Of a DNA stretch of 64,000 nt, positions 34,518-43,532 are shown piece by piece. The stretch is from JAGVPT01 sp049578505 (lineage in GTDB: Bacteria > Bacteroidota > Ignavibacteria > UBA10030 > UBA8401), in contig JBAUMC010000006.1 in assembly GCA_049578505.1 (NCBI GenBank), positions 7,885 to 71,884 on the forward strand, in the 5' to 3' direction. Made by a program: the position numbers and the translations under genes. Positions within the stretch are counted from its first letter, which is position 1; every line of letters begins with the position of its first letter. Below the pieces are notes generated by a model. The model made no database searches. It had not been told where the DNA came from and saw nothing but the letters and a program-made list of their open reading frames with translations.

Positions 34518-34851
34518 TGTATTGCTCCTAATTGTGATGGTCTGATGGTTGAGGCGCAACCTGTTTTCCCGGGGGGGATTTCGAACTCGCCTGACAAATA
34601 TACGTTAAAATTAATTAAAGGCAAACGCTTTATGTAAAAATGAGCTTAGTTATTGCAAAATCCAGCTCGAAATTTTTTGCCGGCCCCTGAGTTGTGAAAT
34701 ATGAGGTTTCGCCATTGGCGAATTCAATCGCACAAAGGTAGTATTTTGGGGAGGACCGATTTCGGAGCTTCTTGCTCGGTAGCTTGCAATTATCAAGACT
34801 TTTTTATACTATTGCAATGGTTCCTTACTTGACACAAATAACGAGGATGAG

Positions 34852-35268
34852 ATGAAATCCACTGGAATAAAAAAATTGTATTATTCCATCAGTGAAGTAA
34901 GCAAGATAACCGACCTTGAGCAATACGTGTTGCGGTACTGGGAATCGGAGTTCGAGCAACTAAAGCCGGCAAAGAACAGGGCGGGGAACAGAATCTACAC
35001 GAACAAGGACATCAAACTGATCCTCTATATTCGTCAGCTCCTGCGGGAGGAACGGTATACAATCGAAGGCGCAAAGCAAGTTCTGAAATCATGGACTCCA
35101 GAAGTCGAAAGCGGCGAGCAACTGCAATTGCTCCCTGCCGATGCTCAGCCGACCCACGCGCCGGGGGAAGAGGCCGGTATCACGGCCGGCAGCTCAGACC
35201 CGAAACTAAAAGAGGACCTGATGGAGGTAAGAACGTTTTTGGAAGAGTTGTTGGTGAAGTTGAATTGA
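34852..35268 (+). CDS. MerR-family transcriptional regulator
   Basis: 138 residues. The MerR-type winged helix occupies residues 7-75: YYSISEVSKITDLEQYVLRYWESEFEQLKPAKNRAGNRIYTNKDIKLILYIRQLLREERYTIEGAKQVL. There are no Cys pairs for metal sensing. A Pro/Ala/Glu linker and a final helix (LKEDLMEVRTFLEELLVKLN) likely make the dimer. Proteins of this short type are common single-copy regulators in Bacteroidota. GAGG precedes the ATG. A strong terminator follows. Confidence 0.88.
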   Translation: MKSTGIKKLYYSISEVSKITDLEQYVLRYWESEFEQLKPAKNRAGNRIYTNKDIKLILYIRQLLREERYTIEGAKQVLKSWTPEVESGEQLQLLPADAQPTHAPGEEAGITAGSSDPKLKEDLMEVRTFLEELLVKLN

Positions 35269-35304
35269 GCAGGATTGAACCTTTGAGCTGTATGCAATAA
35301 ACAA

Positions 35305-35335
35305 AAAGTCTTTGCCGGGCAGCAAAGACTTTTTT
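35305..35335 (+). terminator. rho-independent terminator of the MerR-type gene
   Basis: AAAGTCTTTGC (35305-35315) pairs with GCAAAGACTTT (35322-35332), 11 perfect bp over a 6-base loop, followed by TTTTAGTTTTAATT. Confidence 0.92.
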
Positions 35336-35398
35336 AGTTTTAATTCGAGACTTCTGAAGAATTGAAAAAGAAGTGGCTCGCGCAAAGACGCAAGGTAA

Positions 35399-35556
35399 GT
35401 AGAATTTCTCCCTTGATTGGCTTTTCAGAATATAGACCCAATACTGCATTGTTGATGATCTTGCAGAATTTTGTTCAGAGGATTGAATGCGGGGGGAGTA
35501 TTTTGTCGGAACGGCGGGATTCTCCCTAGGGGATCCCGTTGGGAGAACCCGCGACC
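35399..35556 (-). pseudogene. decayed duplicate of GIY-YIG gene start and tRNA-Pro 3' end
   Basis: This 158-bp block matches 35822-35957 (136 bp); the 22-bp length difference is the micro-insertion at 35523-35544. On the minus strand it carries the T arm and acceptor half of tRNA-Pro, the spacer, and about 17 codons of the GIY-YIG gene (MQYWVYILKSQSREKFY). After that homology stops and unrelated repeat DNA (TTGCGTCTTTGCGCGAG) follows. It cannot encode a working nuclease or tRNA. Confidence 0.8.
35523..35544. mobile_element. 22-bp micro-insertion, copy 2
   Basis: Two 11-bp units, TCCCTAGGGGA and TCCCGTTGGGA, stand between GGGATTC and GAACCCGCG in the duplicated tRNA-Pro T arm. The intact tRNA at 35929 reads GGGATTCGAACCCGCG there, so the insertion is exact and falls in the middle of the T loop. 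Layout (TCCC-N3-GGGA twice) equals the copy at 2859. Confidence 0.8.
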
Positions 35557-35578
35557 ATAACCGTCTTATGATAGGGTT

Positions 35579-35872
35579 CTAATCTAGATGAAATGGCGTT
35601 GCGCCGTGTGAATTATGGTCGGGTATAATATCGTGTTTGATATGTTGGAGCACACGCCATCCCTGTGGCGATTTCAGAAATTGTTCTCTTATGATTGCTT
35701 CTTTGCGAGATGGGTAACCCTCTTGGTAGACCAGAGACCATGGTGTTCCGAATGATGTGTACTTGGAGCGTTTGCGGTTGTGGTCAATCAGTCGTTTTTG
35801 AATATTTGAAGTTTGCCCGACGTAGAATTTTCCCGTTGATTGGCTTTTGAGAATATAGACCCAATAGTGCAT
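35579..35872 (-). CDS. GIY-YIG nuclease domain protein
   Basis: 97 residues from ATG 35872; the upstream in-frame part runs through tRNA-Pro and is rejected. MHYWVYILKSQSTGKFYVGQT contains the GIY-YIG pair as VYIL...FYVGQT, followed by RLIDHNRKRSKYTSFGTPW and catalytic-type Glu in YPSRKEAIIREQFLKS. Small stand-alone GIY-YIG proteins of this UPF0213/YhbQ type are common and of unclear role. It lies immediately downstream of tRNA-Pro on the same strand. Confidence 0.88.
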   Translation of the reverse strand: MHYWVYILKSQSTGKFYVGQTSNIQKRLIDHNRKRSKYTSFGTPWSLVYQEGYPSRKEAIIREQFLKSPQGWRVLQHIKHDIIPDHNSHGATPFHLD

Positions 35873-35928
35873 TGTCAATGATCGTGTGGAAATTTGCTGA
35901 GAGGATTGAATGCGGGGGGAGTATTTTG

Positions 35929-36003
35929 TCGGAACGGCGGGATTCGAACCCGCGACCCCTACCACCCCAAGGTAGTGCGCTAGCCAGGCTGCGCTACGTT
36001 CCG
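35929..36003 (-). tRNA. tRNA-Pro (anticodon GGG)
   Basis: On the minus strand: acceptor CGGAACG pairs with CGTTCCG, and the discriminator is A. D arm GCGCAGCCTGGCTAGCGC. Anticodon stem CTACC/GGTAG with loop TTGGGGT, anticodon GGG. T arm GCGGGTTCGAATCCCGC. No encoded CCA. Its 3' half is duplicated about 420 bases downstream. Confidence 0.95.
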
Positions 36004-36037
36004 TTTTTTACCTTAAACCTGTATTAATGTACTAATT

Positions 36038-36841
36038 ATGTCCTCGAATGTCAAAGCTATGTGTCGTCGTTTCATTCCGATGATTCGACGTTGTCGGAGT
36101 GTAATGCAATTCTCTCTTTTTTCTTTTCTCTTCTTTCTTCCTCATGCTGCCGCCCAGATTGAAAATGCCGATCAATTAGTCCTCGTTGTCGCTCCGGATT
36201 GGAATTCAAATTTCGGTTCAATGTACTTGTTCAACCGTACCGACGAGGGATGGTTGCAATACAATATTCCGTGGAAAGTAATGCTCGCCGATTCCGGTCT
36301 CGCTTGGGGAATAGGCCTCCACACGAACCCTCCGGGTGAGCGGGTGAAGGTGGAAGGCGACCGCCGCTCTCCCGCCGGTGTATTTGAACTTGGAGATTTT
36401 TTCGGTTACGATTCTCTTCCGCCGCCGGGAATTCACTTTCCGTACCGCCAGGCGACCAAACTGCTGCATTGCATCGACGATACCAGTTCCGTGTTCTACA
36501 ATTCGTTCATCGGTGAAAATGAAGTCAAAAGGGATTCAACAGGCGGACTTCCGTGGAGGTCTTCGGAGGTGATGAAGATGGACTCAATATATTACAAATA
36601 CGGAATTGTTATCAGGCACAATCCGCACTCGATTCCCGGCAAAGGAAGTTGTATCTTCCTCCATGTCATTGGTGTCGACAGCTCGGCAACATCGGGGTGC
36701 ACTGCTATGAGTGAGCAGAATCTCTTATTTCTGATGCAATGGCTCGACCCTGAAGAACGCCCGTTAATCGTGCAGCTCCCAGCACCGGCGTTTCGGAAGT
36801 ATCTGCTCGACTGGAACCTTCCCTTGCTCCTGAAAAATTAG
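36038..36841 (+). CDS. L,D-transpeptidase (YkuD family), exported
   Basis: 267 residues with an N-terminal membrane/signal segment (VMQFSLFSFLFFLPHAAAQ; a start at M23 is also possible). The YkuD-type catalytic region is FLHVIGVDSSATSGCTAMSEQNL, giving the His and the SGC Cys nucleophile. GDRRSPAGVFELGDFFGYD is typical of the YafK/ErfK branch. The family forms 3-3 cross-links in peptidoglycan or attaches proteins to it. Confidence 0.85.
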   Translation: MSSNVKAMCRRFIPMIRRCRSVMQFSLFSFLFFLPHAAAQIENADQLVLVVAPDWNSNFGSMYLFNRTDEGWLQYNIPWKVMLADSGLAWGIGLHTNPPGERVKVEGDRRSPAGVFELGDFFGYDSLPPPGIHFPYRQATKLLHCIDDTSSVFYNSFIGENEVKRDSTGGLPWRSSEVMKMDSIYYKYGIVIRHNPHSIPGKGSCIFLHVIGVDSSATSGCTAMSEQNLLFLMQWLDPEERPLIVQLPAPAFRKYLLDWNLPLLLKN

Positions 36842-36948
36842 TCGGGAGCGTATGGGGAGTAACGTGGAAATTCAACAGTGAAACCCTAATACCTAATTCC
36901 CAAATTCTAAGCGCTGGTGCGCCGGAATTTTTTCCTACCAGAAAGTTT

Positions 36949-39360
36949 ATGAGCTCCAAATTAAAAATTTTTACCGGAATTGTTGGTTCTTTGGTTATTA
37001 TTGCGATCGTTACTCTTCTCATCCTTCGTTACCTGGTGACAAAATCGTTTCCGGCCGTAGACGGCACCATCGTCGTTGCAGGGTTACAGAACACCGTAAC
37101 TGTTCAACGGGACGAGTTCGGGATCCCGCATATTTTTGCTGCAAACGAGCACGACCTTTTTTTTGCCCAGGGTTACGTTCATGCACAAGATCGTCTGTGG
37201 CAAATGGATATAGCTCGCAGGGCCGGTGAGGGGCGATTGTCAGAAATCTTCGGATCATCGACGCTGAAATTCGACAAGTTGTTCAGAACAATCGGGATGA
37301 AGCGGATCGCAGAAAGGCTCGAACGGAATTTGCATCCTGAATCACGCCGCGTTCTTCAAGCGTACAGCGACGGCGTAAATGCGTTCATCGAATCCCACCG
37401 CGGCAAATATCCTGTTGAATTCGATATGTTGAATTACACTCCTGAGGAGTGGAAGCCGATTCATTCGCTCCTTGTCGCCCGGCTGATGGCGTGGGAGTTG
37501 AACATCTCTTGGTACGTCGATTTGGTCCTGGGAGATCTGTATAAGACTTTCGGTGAGGAAAAAGCAAGAGAGATTTTTCCCACGTATCCAGAGAACGCCC
37601 CCGTTATTGTTCCAAAAGAACTTCGGGCTAATATGTTATCGGATAACTTGCTCAAGCTTATCGACGTGGACCAGGAATTCAGGGGAATGTACGGCATAAG
37701 CGGAACGCACATCGGGAGCAATGCATGGGCCGTAGGGCCGCAAAAATCCATCAGCGGAATGGCAATGCTGGCCAACGACCCTCATCTCGGTTTTTCCGCT
37801 CCCTCAAAATGGTACGAACTTCATCTCCACGGCGGAGATTACGATGTCGCCGGGGTTTCTCTCCCCGGGACGCCTACGGTTGTCATTGGCCATAATGAGC
37901 GTGTTGCGTGGGGGCTGACGAACGTCATGGCGGACGACGCCGATTTTTATCTCGAGATGACGGATTCGGCAGGCGAATATCTTTTCCGGGATAAGTGGAG
38001 CCCGATGTCGGTAATGCAGGATACAATATTTGTGAAAGATTCTTCTTCGGTTATTTTGACTGTCAAATCGACCATCCACGGTCCGATCATTAATGATGTA
38101 AACCCCGTCGATTCGATAACGAAAGACGTTTTGGTGTCAATGCGATGGACGGGCCAAGACGTCAGCGATGAACTGTACTCGTTACTCCTCATCAATAAAG
38201 CGAAAAATTGGAACGAGTTTAAAAGCGGCGTTAAAGAATTTACCGTTCCGGGACAAAACTTCGTCTATGCAGACGTTGACGGAAACATCGGCTACCTTGC
38301 CGGTGTCCGCCTGCCGATCCGCGCAGCGCAAAACCCAACGCTTCCCATGCCTGGTTGGACCGGTCAGTATGATTGGACAGGATTTGTTCCGTTCGAACAT
38401 TTGCCTTCGCTGTACAACCCCCCGCAACATTTTATTGCAACCGCAAATAATAAAATGACCGACAACTCCTATCCGTACCACATCTCAAACCTTTGGGAGC
38501 CGCCGTCGCGTATTCAGCGCCTTGACGAACTGTTACGCAAACGGGAGAAGTTTTCCGTTGAAGATTTTGAACAGATTCAAGGAGATTATTTTTCATATTT
38601 CGCGAAAGAAACGACACCGTATATCCTGCATGCGTATGATTCCGTGACTGTCACTAGCGCCGATATCAAAACTGCATTAAGTTATTTTCAGAACTGGCAT
38701 TTCCAGCTTTTGAAAGATGACGTACCGACCGCGCTCTTCCATGTTTTCTTTACGCATTTGTTGAAGAATGTTTTTTTGAATAAAATGGGGGAGCCGTTGT
38801 TCCAAAAGTATATTTTTATTGCGAACATTCCGTATCGTACGGTCCCTGCGTTGTTGCGGAATCCTTCGTCCTGGTGGTTTGACGATCCGTCGACGCCGCA
38901 AGTCGAAACGCGTGACGATGTTATCAGAAAAAGCATGAGGGAAGCAATCCAGGAATTGAGAGCCTCGCTTGGTGGAGAAATGAAAACGTGGCAGTGGGGG
39001 CTCATTCACACGGTAACCTTTCGTCACCCGTTTGGTAACCAGCCCCCGCTGGGTGCAATTTTCAATATCGGTCCGTTTCCAATCGGCGGTTCGGGAACCA
39101 CGCTCAACAATGGAGAATATTATCTTGCAACTCCATACCAGGTGACATTGGGCCCCTCGATGCGGCAAATTATCGATTTCTCCGACATCAACGGGGCACG
39201 TTCGGTAATTCCGACGGGCGAATCGGGGCAGCCAATGCATGAACACTATTCAGACCAAACCCCGTTATGGCTGAGCGGGGAATATCATCAGATGCCGATC
39301 GACAGCGCGCGCGTCGCAGAGGTAACGAAACACACGCTCATTCTTCTTCCTGCGAAATAA
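36949..39360 (+). CDS. penicillin acylase-family N-terminal nucleophile hydrolase
   Basis: 803 residues. A membrane/signal helix (GIVGSLVIIAIVTLLILRYLV) precedes the alpha chain (VQRDEFGIPHIFAANEHDLFFAQGYVHAQDRLWQMD). The autoproteolytic junction is GTHIGSNAWAVGP, with the Ser that becomes the beta-chain N-terminal nucleophile near residue 263. LANDPHLGFSAPSKWYELHLHGG follows, as usual for the family. The beta chain is complete to the C-terminus. It hydrolyses amide bonds in acyl compounds, for example penicillins or acyl-homoserine lactones; true substrate unknown. Confidence 0.92.
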   Translation: MSSKLKIFTGIVGSLVIIAIVTLLILRYLVTKSFPAVDGTIVVAGLQNTVTVQRDEFGIPHIFAANEHDLFFAQGYVHAQDRLWQMDIARRAGEGRLSEIFGSSTLKFDKLFRTIGMKRIAERLERNLHPESRRVLQAYSDGVNAFIESHRGKYPVEFDMLNYTPEEWKPIHSLLVARLMAWELNISWYVDLVLGDLYKTFGEEKAREIFPTYPENAPVIVPKELRANMLSDNLLKLIDVDQEFRGMYGISGTHIGSNAWAVGPQKSISGMAMLANDPHLGFSAPSKWYELHLHGGDYDVAGVSLPGTPTVVIGHNERVAWGLTNVMADDADFYLEMTDSAGEYLFRDKWSPMSVMQDTIFVKDSSSVILTVKSTIHGPIINDVNPVDSITKDVLVSMRWTGQDVSDELYSLLLINKAKNWNEFKSGVKEFTVPGQNFVYADVDGNIGYLAGVRLPIRAAQNPTLPMPGWTGQYDWTGFVPFEHLPSLYNPPQHFIATANNKMTDNSYPYHISNLWEPPSRIQRLDELLRKREKFSVEDFEQIQGDYFSYFAKETTPYILHAYDSVTVTSADIKTALSYFQNWHFQLLKDDVPTALFHVFFTHLLKNVFLNKMGEPLFQKYIFIANIPYRTVPALLRNPSSWWFDDPSTPQVETRDDVIRKSMREAIQELRASLGGEMKTWQWGLIHTVTFRHPFGNQPPLGAIFNIGPFPIGGSGTTLNNGEYYLATPYQVTLGPSMRQIIDFSDINGARSVIPTGESGQPMHEHYSDQTPLWLSGEYHQMPIDSARVAEVTKHTLILLPAK

Positions 39361-39378
39361 AGAGAGGATAGCATTCCA

Positions 39379-40821
39379 ATGGGAATTCACAACCTATACG
39401 GCAAAACGAAAATTGTTTGCACTCTTGGACCCGCTTCTTGCTCCGGGGATGTTATTGAAAAGATGATTCGCGCAGGAATGGACGTTGTGCGTCTGAATTT
39501 TTCACACGGCACGCACGAGGAGCATCTCTCTGCAATGAAGATCGTTCGTGAAGCGGCGGAACGGGTGGGCGAACCGATCGCTATACTCCAGGATCTGCAG
39601 GGGCCGAAAATCAGAACGGGCAAGCTCGTCTCGCCTGAAGTGAGATTGACCGACGGCTCAAAATTCATCATTACGATCAACGAAATTGCAGGGAATGAAA
39701 AACGAGTTTCCACGACCTACCAGAATTTGCCGAAGGATGTTAAACCTGGAGATACGATTCTGATGGACGACGGTTTGCTGCAGCTCAAAGTTCTGGAATC
39801 GACCGCAACCGATGTGATCACCGAGGTGATTCATGGGGGCATTCTGAAGGAACACAAAGGCATTAACCTGCCGGGCGTGGCAGTGAGCGCCCCTTCATTG
39901 ACCGAAAAAGATATTGAAGATCTTGAATTTGGAATCGCAAACGATATTGATTACGTCGCGCTCTCTTTCGTTCGCACCGGAGAGGACATACGCCGGCTCC
40001 GGAGATTTGTCATTTCGAAAATCGATAAGCGGAAAAAACTGCCGATCGTCGCGAAGATTGAAAAACGGGAGGCCCTGCAAAATATCGATGAGATTATTTA
40101 TGAAGCGGATGCGGTCATGGTGGCGCGCGGTGATCTCGGCGTTGAATGTGCAACGGAAGAAGTCCCGATTGCGCAGAAGATGATTTGCAAAAAGGCGAAC
40201 GCTGCCGGCAAGCCGGTCATCATTGCGACACAGATGCTTGAATCGATGATCGAAAACCCGCGTCCCACACGGGCCGAGGCAAACGACGTTGCCAACGGTG
40301 TGCTTGACGGCGCCGATGCGGTGATGTTAAGCGGCGAAACATCCGTCGGGAAATACGTCGTCGAAGTCGTTCAAACGATGGATTCCATTATTCGGCGGGC
40401 AGAGGAGGAGTACCGCGATAAGCTCGACCTTCCCGACGGCGTCAGCAATAAACAAGCCGAGGTCTTTAAAGCTCTCGGACGAGCCGCATGCGTTCTTGCG
40501 AAGCAAATCGGGGCTGCAGCTATCGTTCCGATCACTCACTCGGGTGAAACTGCAAAAACAATTGCCAAGTATCGACCGTACGGGAAAATTATTGCCGTTA
40601 CGGACCGCGAGCGGATCAGGCGAAGGTTGAATTTGGTGTGGGGTGTTCGGTCAATTTTGGTGCCGAACATCGGCGACACTGACACGACACTGGCTGTCAT
40701 CCAGCAGGAGCTGCTGAAATCGGGATACGTAAATAAGGGGGATTATATTGTCACGACTGCCGGCATTCCCCTCCTTGCACGCGGCACGACAAATATGGTG
40801 AAGGTAGAAAAGATATCGTAG
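39379..40821 (+). CDS. pyk: pyruvate kinase
   Basis: Converts phosphoenolpyruvate and ADP to pyruvate and ATP. 480 residues, full length. Motifs: KIVCTLGPAS at the N-terminus, MDVVRLNFSHGTHEEH, LQDLQGPKIRTGKL, the active-site IVAKIEKREALQNIDEII, MVARGDLGVE, and ATQMLESMIENPRPTRAEANDVANGVLDGADAVMLSGETSVGKY. AGAGG lies upstream of the ATG, 18 bases after the acylase stop, so the two may share a transcript although their functions do not obviously connect. Confidence 0.96.
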   Translation: MGIHNLYGKTKIVCTLGPASCSGDVIEKMIRAGMDVVRLNFSHGTHEEHLSAMKIVREAAERVGEPIAILQDLQGPKIRTGKLVSPEVRLTDGSKFIITINEIAGNEKRVSTTYQNLPKDVKPGDTILMDDGLLQLKVLESTATDVITEVIHGGILKEHKGINLPGVAVSAPSLTEKDIEDLEFGIANDIDYVALSFVRTGEDIRRLRRFVISKIDKRKKLPIVAKIEKREALQNIDEIIYEADAVMVARGDLGVECATEEVPIAQKMICKKANAAGKPVIIATQMLESMIENPRPTRAEANDVANGVLDGADAVMLSGETSVGKYVVEVVQTMDSIIRRAEEEYRDKLDLPDGVSNKQAEVFKALGRAACVLAKQIGAAAIVPITHSGETAKTIAKYRPYGKIIAVTDRERIRRRLNLVWGVRSILVPNIGDTDTTLAVIQQELLKSGYVNKGDYIVTTAGIPLLARGTTNMVKVEKIS

Positions 40822-40859
40822 CGAGAAATCGGCCCGCTCAGCATGAATCCTATTCAGGA

Positions 40860-41015
40860 CTAGAGGCTGATTTCAGAAATATAATCTTCTATATCGTAGC
40901 GGACGTTGACGTCTCGATAGTCTGATTGCTCCTGCCTCTTCCGGATTAGGAAGGGAAGTGCAACAATTCCAGCAATGACCGCTGTCCACGTAATGATCTT
41001 AAACATGGTCCTCAT
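40860..41015 (-). CDS. 51-aa single-pass membrane protein
   Basis: A minus-strand frame of 51 codons starting at ATG 41015. The protein has one hydrophobic helix (MFKIITWTAVIAGIVALPFLI), a basic stop-transfer RKR and an acidic, Tyr-rich tail (SDYRDVNVRYDIEDYISEISL). It begins 3 bases after the stop of the 49-codon gene at 41019-41168, so the two look like a coupled pair. No family recognised. Confidence 0.6.
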   Translation of the reverse strand: MRTMFKIITWTAVIAGIVALPFLIRKRQEQSDYRDVNVRYDIEDYISEISL

Positions 41016-41018
41016 GAT

Positions 41019-41168
41019 TTATTGCCGCGTGAGAATCACTTCCTCGCACAAAATAACAGAGTATGTGACGGCATCCCACTGCTGCTTGTCCATCTCGTCG
41101 AGCAGGATTTCTTCGATTGCCTGTCGTTCTTCCTGCGAAAGATTATCGAAACCGAATGATGTTTTCAT
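41019..41168 (-). CDS. 49-aa acidic small protein
   Basis: A minus-strand frame from ATG 41168 with the excellent ribosome site GGAGG about 8 bases upstream. The peptide (MKTSFGFDNLSQEERQAIEE ... LLDEMDKQQWDAVTYSVILCEEVILTRQ) is acidic and helical with one Cys. There is no signal peptide. It stands directly before the single-pass membrane protein gene. Function unknown. Confidence 0.62.
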   Translation of the reverse strand: MKTSFGFDNLSQEERQAIEEILLDEMDKQQWDAVTYSVILCEEVILTRQ

Positions 41169-41266
41169 ACTCTTTTCCTCCTCTCTTCACTTATAAGAAA
41201 CGAAGAAAAGCGGAAAAAGTTGTGCCCCTGGTCAATTTTTTTTTGTCCGTACTTCCCGGTATGGTA

Positions 41267-43384
41267 TCACACGTAGTATTTTCTGACGTACTCCGCCACC
41301 ATGCGGTGTGTATTATATCGCGGCACAAGCGTCGCGATTGACCGCCGAATGCGCTGAAGCCATTGGCGGGGGATATTTTTTCCATCGCGCTGGTAGAACT
41401 CAGGAACAACATGGTTCTTGATCACGGAAAAAAGGTTCTCAGCGTCAATGATGTCTTGTTGTTCGGCAAGTGCAGGCGCTTCATCTTTTCCGATCGCCCA
41501 ACCGTTGGTGTTGTCGCACGCTTCACGCCACCACCCGTCCATAATGCTGCAGTTCAATCCTCCATGGATGACGATCTTTTGTCCGCTTGTTCCGCTGGCT
41601 TCCAGCGGGCGGCGCGGATTGTTCAGCCAAACATCGGCGCCGGCCACAAGGTGCCGCGCAACATCGATGTCGTAATTTTCCAGGAAGACAACTTTTCCGA
41701 AAAGATGTGGATTGTTTGTCAGGTCAATAACGTGCTTGATAAATTTTTTCCCTTCATCGTCGCGGGGGTGCGCCTTTCCAGAAAAAATCAATTGAACAGG
41801 TTTTTTTTCGTCATTGAACAATTCAATTGCGCGTTCGAGATCCGTGAAGATTAGCGGCGCGCGTTTGTACGTTGCGAAACGGCGGGAAAATCCGATAGTG
41901 AGTACGTCGGGATTCAGTACTTTTTCATAGACTGCAGTGCCGTTTCCGAACCGTGAATGTTGCACACGCAATGTATGCCGGGCAAATTCGACAAGGTCTC
42001 GCCGCAATTCGTACCTCAACGACCATAGTGCCTCATCCGGAATCACACTATGTTGAACAGCGTTCTCCCAGAATCCGGGATCGAGATAATGCGCTTGCCA
42101 TTCGCTGCCGAGATGCTTGTTCCAGAAGTGTTCCGATTTTTCATTCAGCCAACCGCCGATATGCACGCCGTTGGTGATGTATCCAATTGGGATGTCCTTT
42201 AGGGGGATGTTCGCGTACAACGGTTTCCACATTTCCCGGCTCACTTGCCCGTGCAATTCGCTTACTCCATTTGCAGCCCGCGACATTTTCAACGCAAGGA
42301 CGGTCATGCAAAATGTTTCGTTGATATCACCGGCGTTAATGCGGCCGTAATTCATCAGCTCTTCGTTGGAGATGTTCATCGCCTTGGTCATCGATGAAAA
42401 AGAGTGTTCCATCAGATCCCGGGAAAATCGGTCGTGCCCGGCCGGGACCGGCGTATGGGTGGTGAACACGCATTGCCGTTTGACATTGTCCATGGCCGTA
42501 ATTGCATTGGATTTTTTTTCCACCTCCTCCCGTAAAAGTTCCAGTGTAAGGAATGCCGAGTGCCCTTCATTCATATGAAATGTGGAAGGATGAATGTTCA
42601 GCGCGCGTAACAATCGTACGCCGCCGATGCCGAGAATAATTTCCTGCGAGACGCGGGTCGTGCTGTCGCCGCCGTAGACGTGCGCTGTGAGGTCTCGGAA
42701 ACGCTCTTCGTTCTCTTTTACATTGGTGTCGAGCAGATAGACTACGCAGCGTCCGATGTTCAATCGCCATGTATGAAATCGTACAGTGCTGAACCCGATG
42801 TTCACCGAGCATCGCACCGGCTGGCCGTTCTCGTCGACGACGATTTTTAACGGAAGCTTAGCCGGGTCGGCCGAAACATACTGCTCATTCTGCCAGCCAT
42901 CCGCGGCGATGCGCTGTTCGAAATATCCCTGACGGTAAAAGAGCGAAATGCCAATAAACGGCACTCCAAGGTCGCTGGCCGATTTTGTGTGGTCGCCGGC
43001 GAGAATCCCAAGACCGCCTGAATAGGTTCGCAAACTTTCGTGAAAACCAAATTCTGCACTGAAGTACGCGACCGGTCCGTTCAGGGCTTTCGCTTCCGAC
43101 GACGCCCAGGTTCTCTTCGCGCTCATGTAAACGTCAAAATCTTTCCAGGTCGCTTCTATCCTTGCGGAAAATTCACTATTTCCCAGACGTGCCGAGACCT
43201 CTTCATTCGACATTTCCGAGAGGACTGCTAAGGGATTGTGATGTGTCCGTTCCCACACTTCTGGCGAGAGATCATGGAAAATTGATTGGGCTTCAAAATT
43301 CCACGACCACCATAAATTTTGTGAAAGGGAGTGGAGCTTCTCAAGGATTGTGGATGAATCGGTTCGTAACAAATTTGCGCTCAT
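41267..43384 (-). CDS. glgP: alpha-glucan phosphorylase
   Basis: Releases glucose-1-phosphate from glycogen or maltodextrin. 705 residues from ATG 43384. This is the shorter bacterial/archaeal class: LWWSWNFEAQSIFHDLSPEVWERTHHNPLAVL near the N-terminus, PVAYFSAEFGFHESLRTYSGGLGILAGDHTKSASDLG, and THTPVPAGHDRF. The pyridoxal-phosphate Lys lies in LEASGTSGQKIVIHGGLNCSIMDGWW. It is a lone gene; no other glycogen genes are in the window. Confidence 0.92.
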   Translation of the reverse strand: MSANLLRTDSSTILEKLHSLSQNLWWSWNFEAQSIFHDLSPEVWERTHHNPLAVLSEMSNEEVSARLGNSEFSARIEATWKDFDVYMSAKRTWASSEAKALNGPVAYFSAEFGFHESLRTYSGGLGILAGDHTKSASDLGVPFIGISLFYRQGYFEQRIAADGWQNEQYVSADPAKLPLKIVVDENGQPVRCSVNIGFSTVRFHTWRLNIGRCVVYLLDTNVKENEERFRDLTAHVYGGDSTTRVSQEIILGIGGVRLLRALNIHPSTFHMNEGHSAFLTLELLREEVEKKSNAITAMDNVKRQCVFTTHTPVPAGHDRFSRDLMEHSFSSMTKAMNISNEELMNYGRINAGDINETFCMTVLALKMSRAANGVSELHGQVSREMWKPLYANIPLKDIPIGYITNGVHIGGWLNEKSEHFWNKHLGSEWQAHYLDPGFWENAVQHSVIPDEALWSLRYELRRDLVEFARHTLRVQHSRFGNGTAVYEKVLNPDVLTIGFSRRFATYKRAPLIFTDLERAIELFNDEKKPVQLIFSGKAHPRDDEGKKFIKHVIDLTNNPHLFGKVVFLENYDIDVARHLVAGADVWLNNPRRPLEASGTSGQKIVIHGGLNCSIMDGWWREACDNTNGWAIGKDEAPALAEQQDIIDAENLFSVIKNHVVPEFYQRDGKNIPRQWLQRIRRSIATLVPRYNTHRMVAEYVRKYYV

Positions 43385-43532
43385 TTCCACTTTTGAATGG
43401 GTGTACAATATGAAATTGGAAAGCACTAATTAGTTAAAAAAAATCCAGAAAATCCAGAGAAATTGATGGAAATATTTTGACCTGAAGTTAGCAGAATTTA
43501 TGGAAGCGCGACTTGGAAGGGATAGGCTGGAT

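Noticed and set aside
35180..35449. Minus-strand frame beginning MQYWVYILKSQ
   Set aside because: Only about 17 codons are homologous to the GIY-YIG gene; the remainder is antisense to the terminator and the MerR-type gene, so it was placed in the pseudogene entry.
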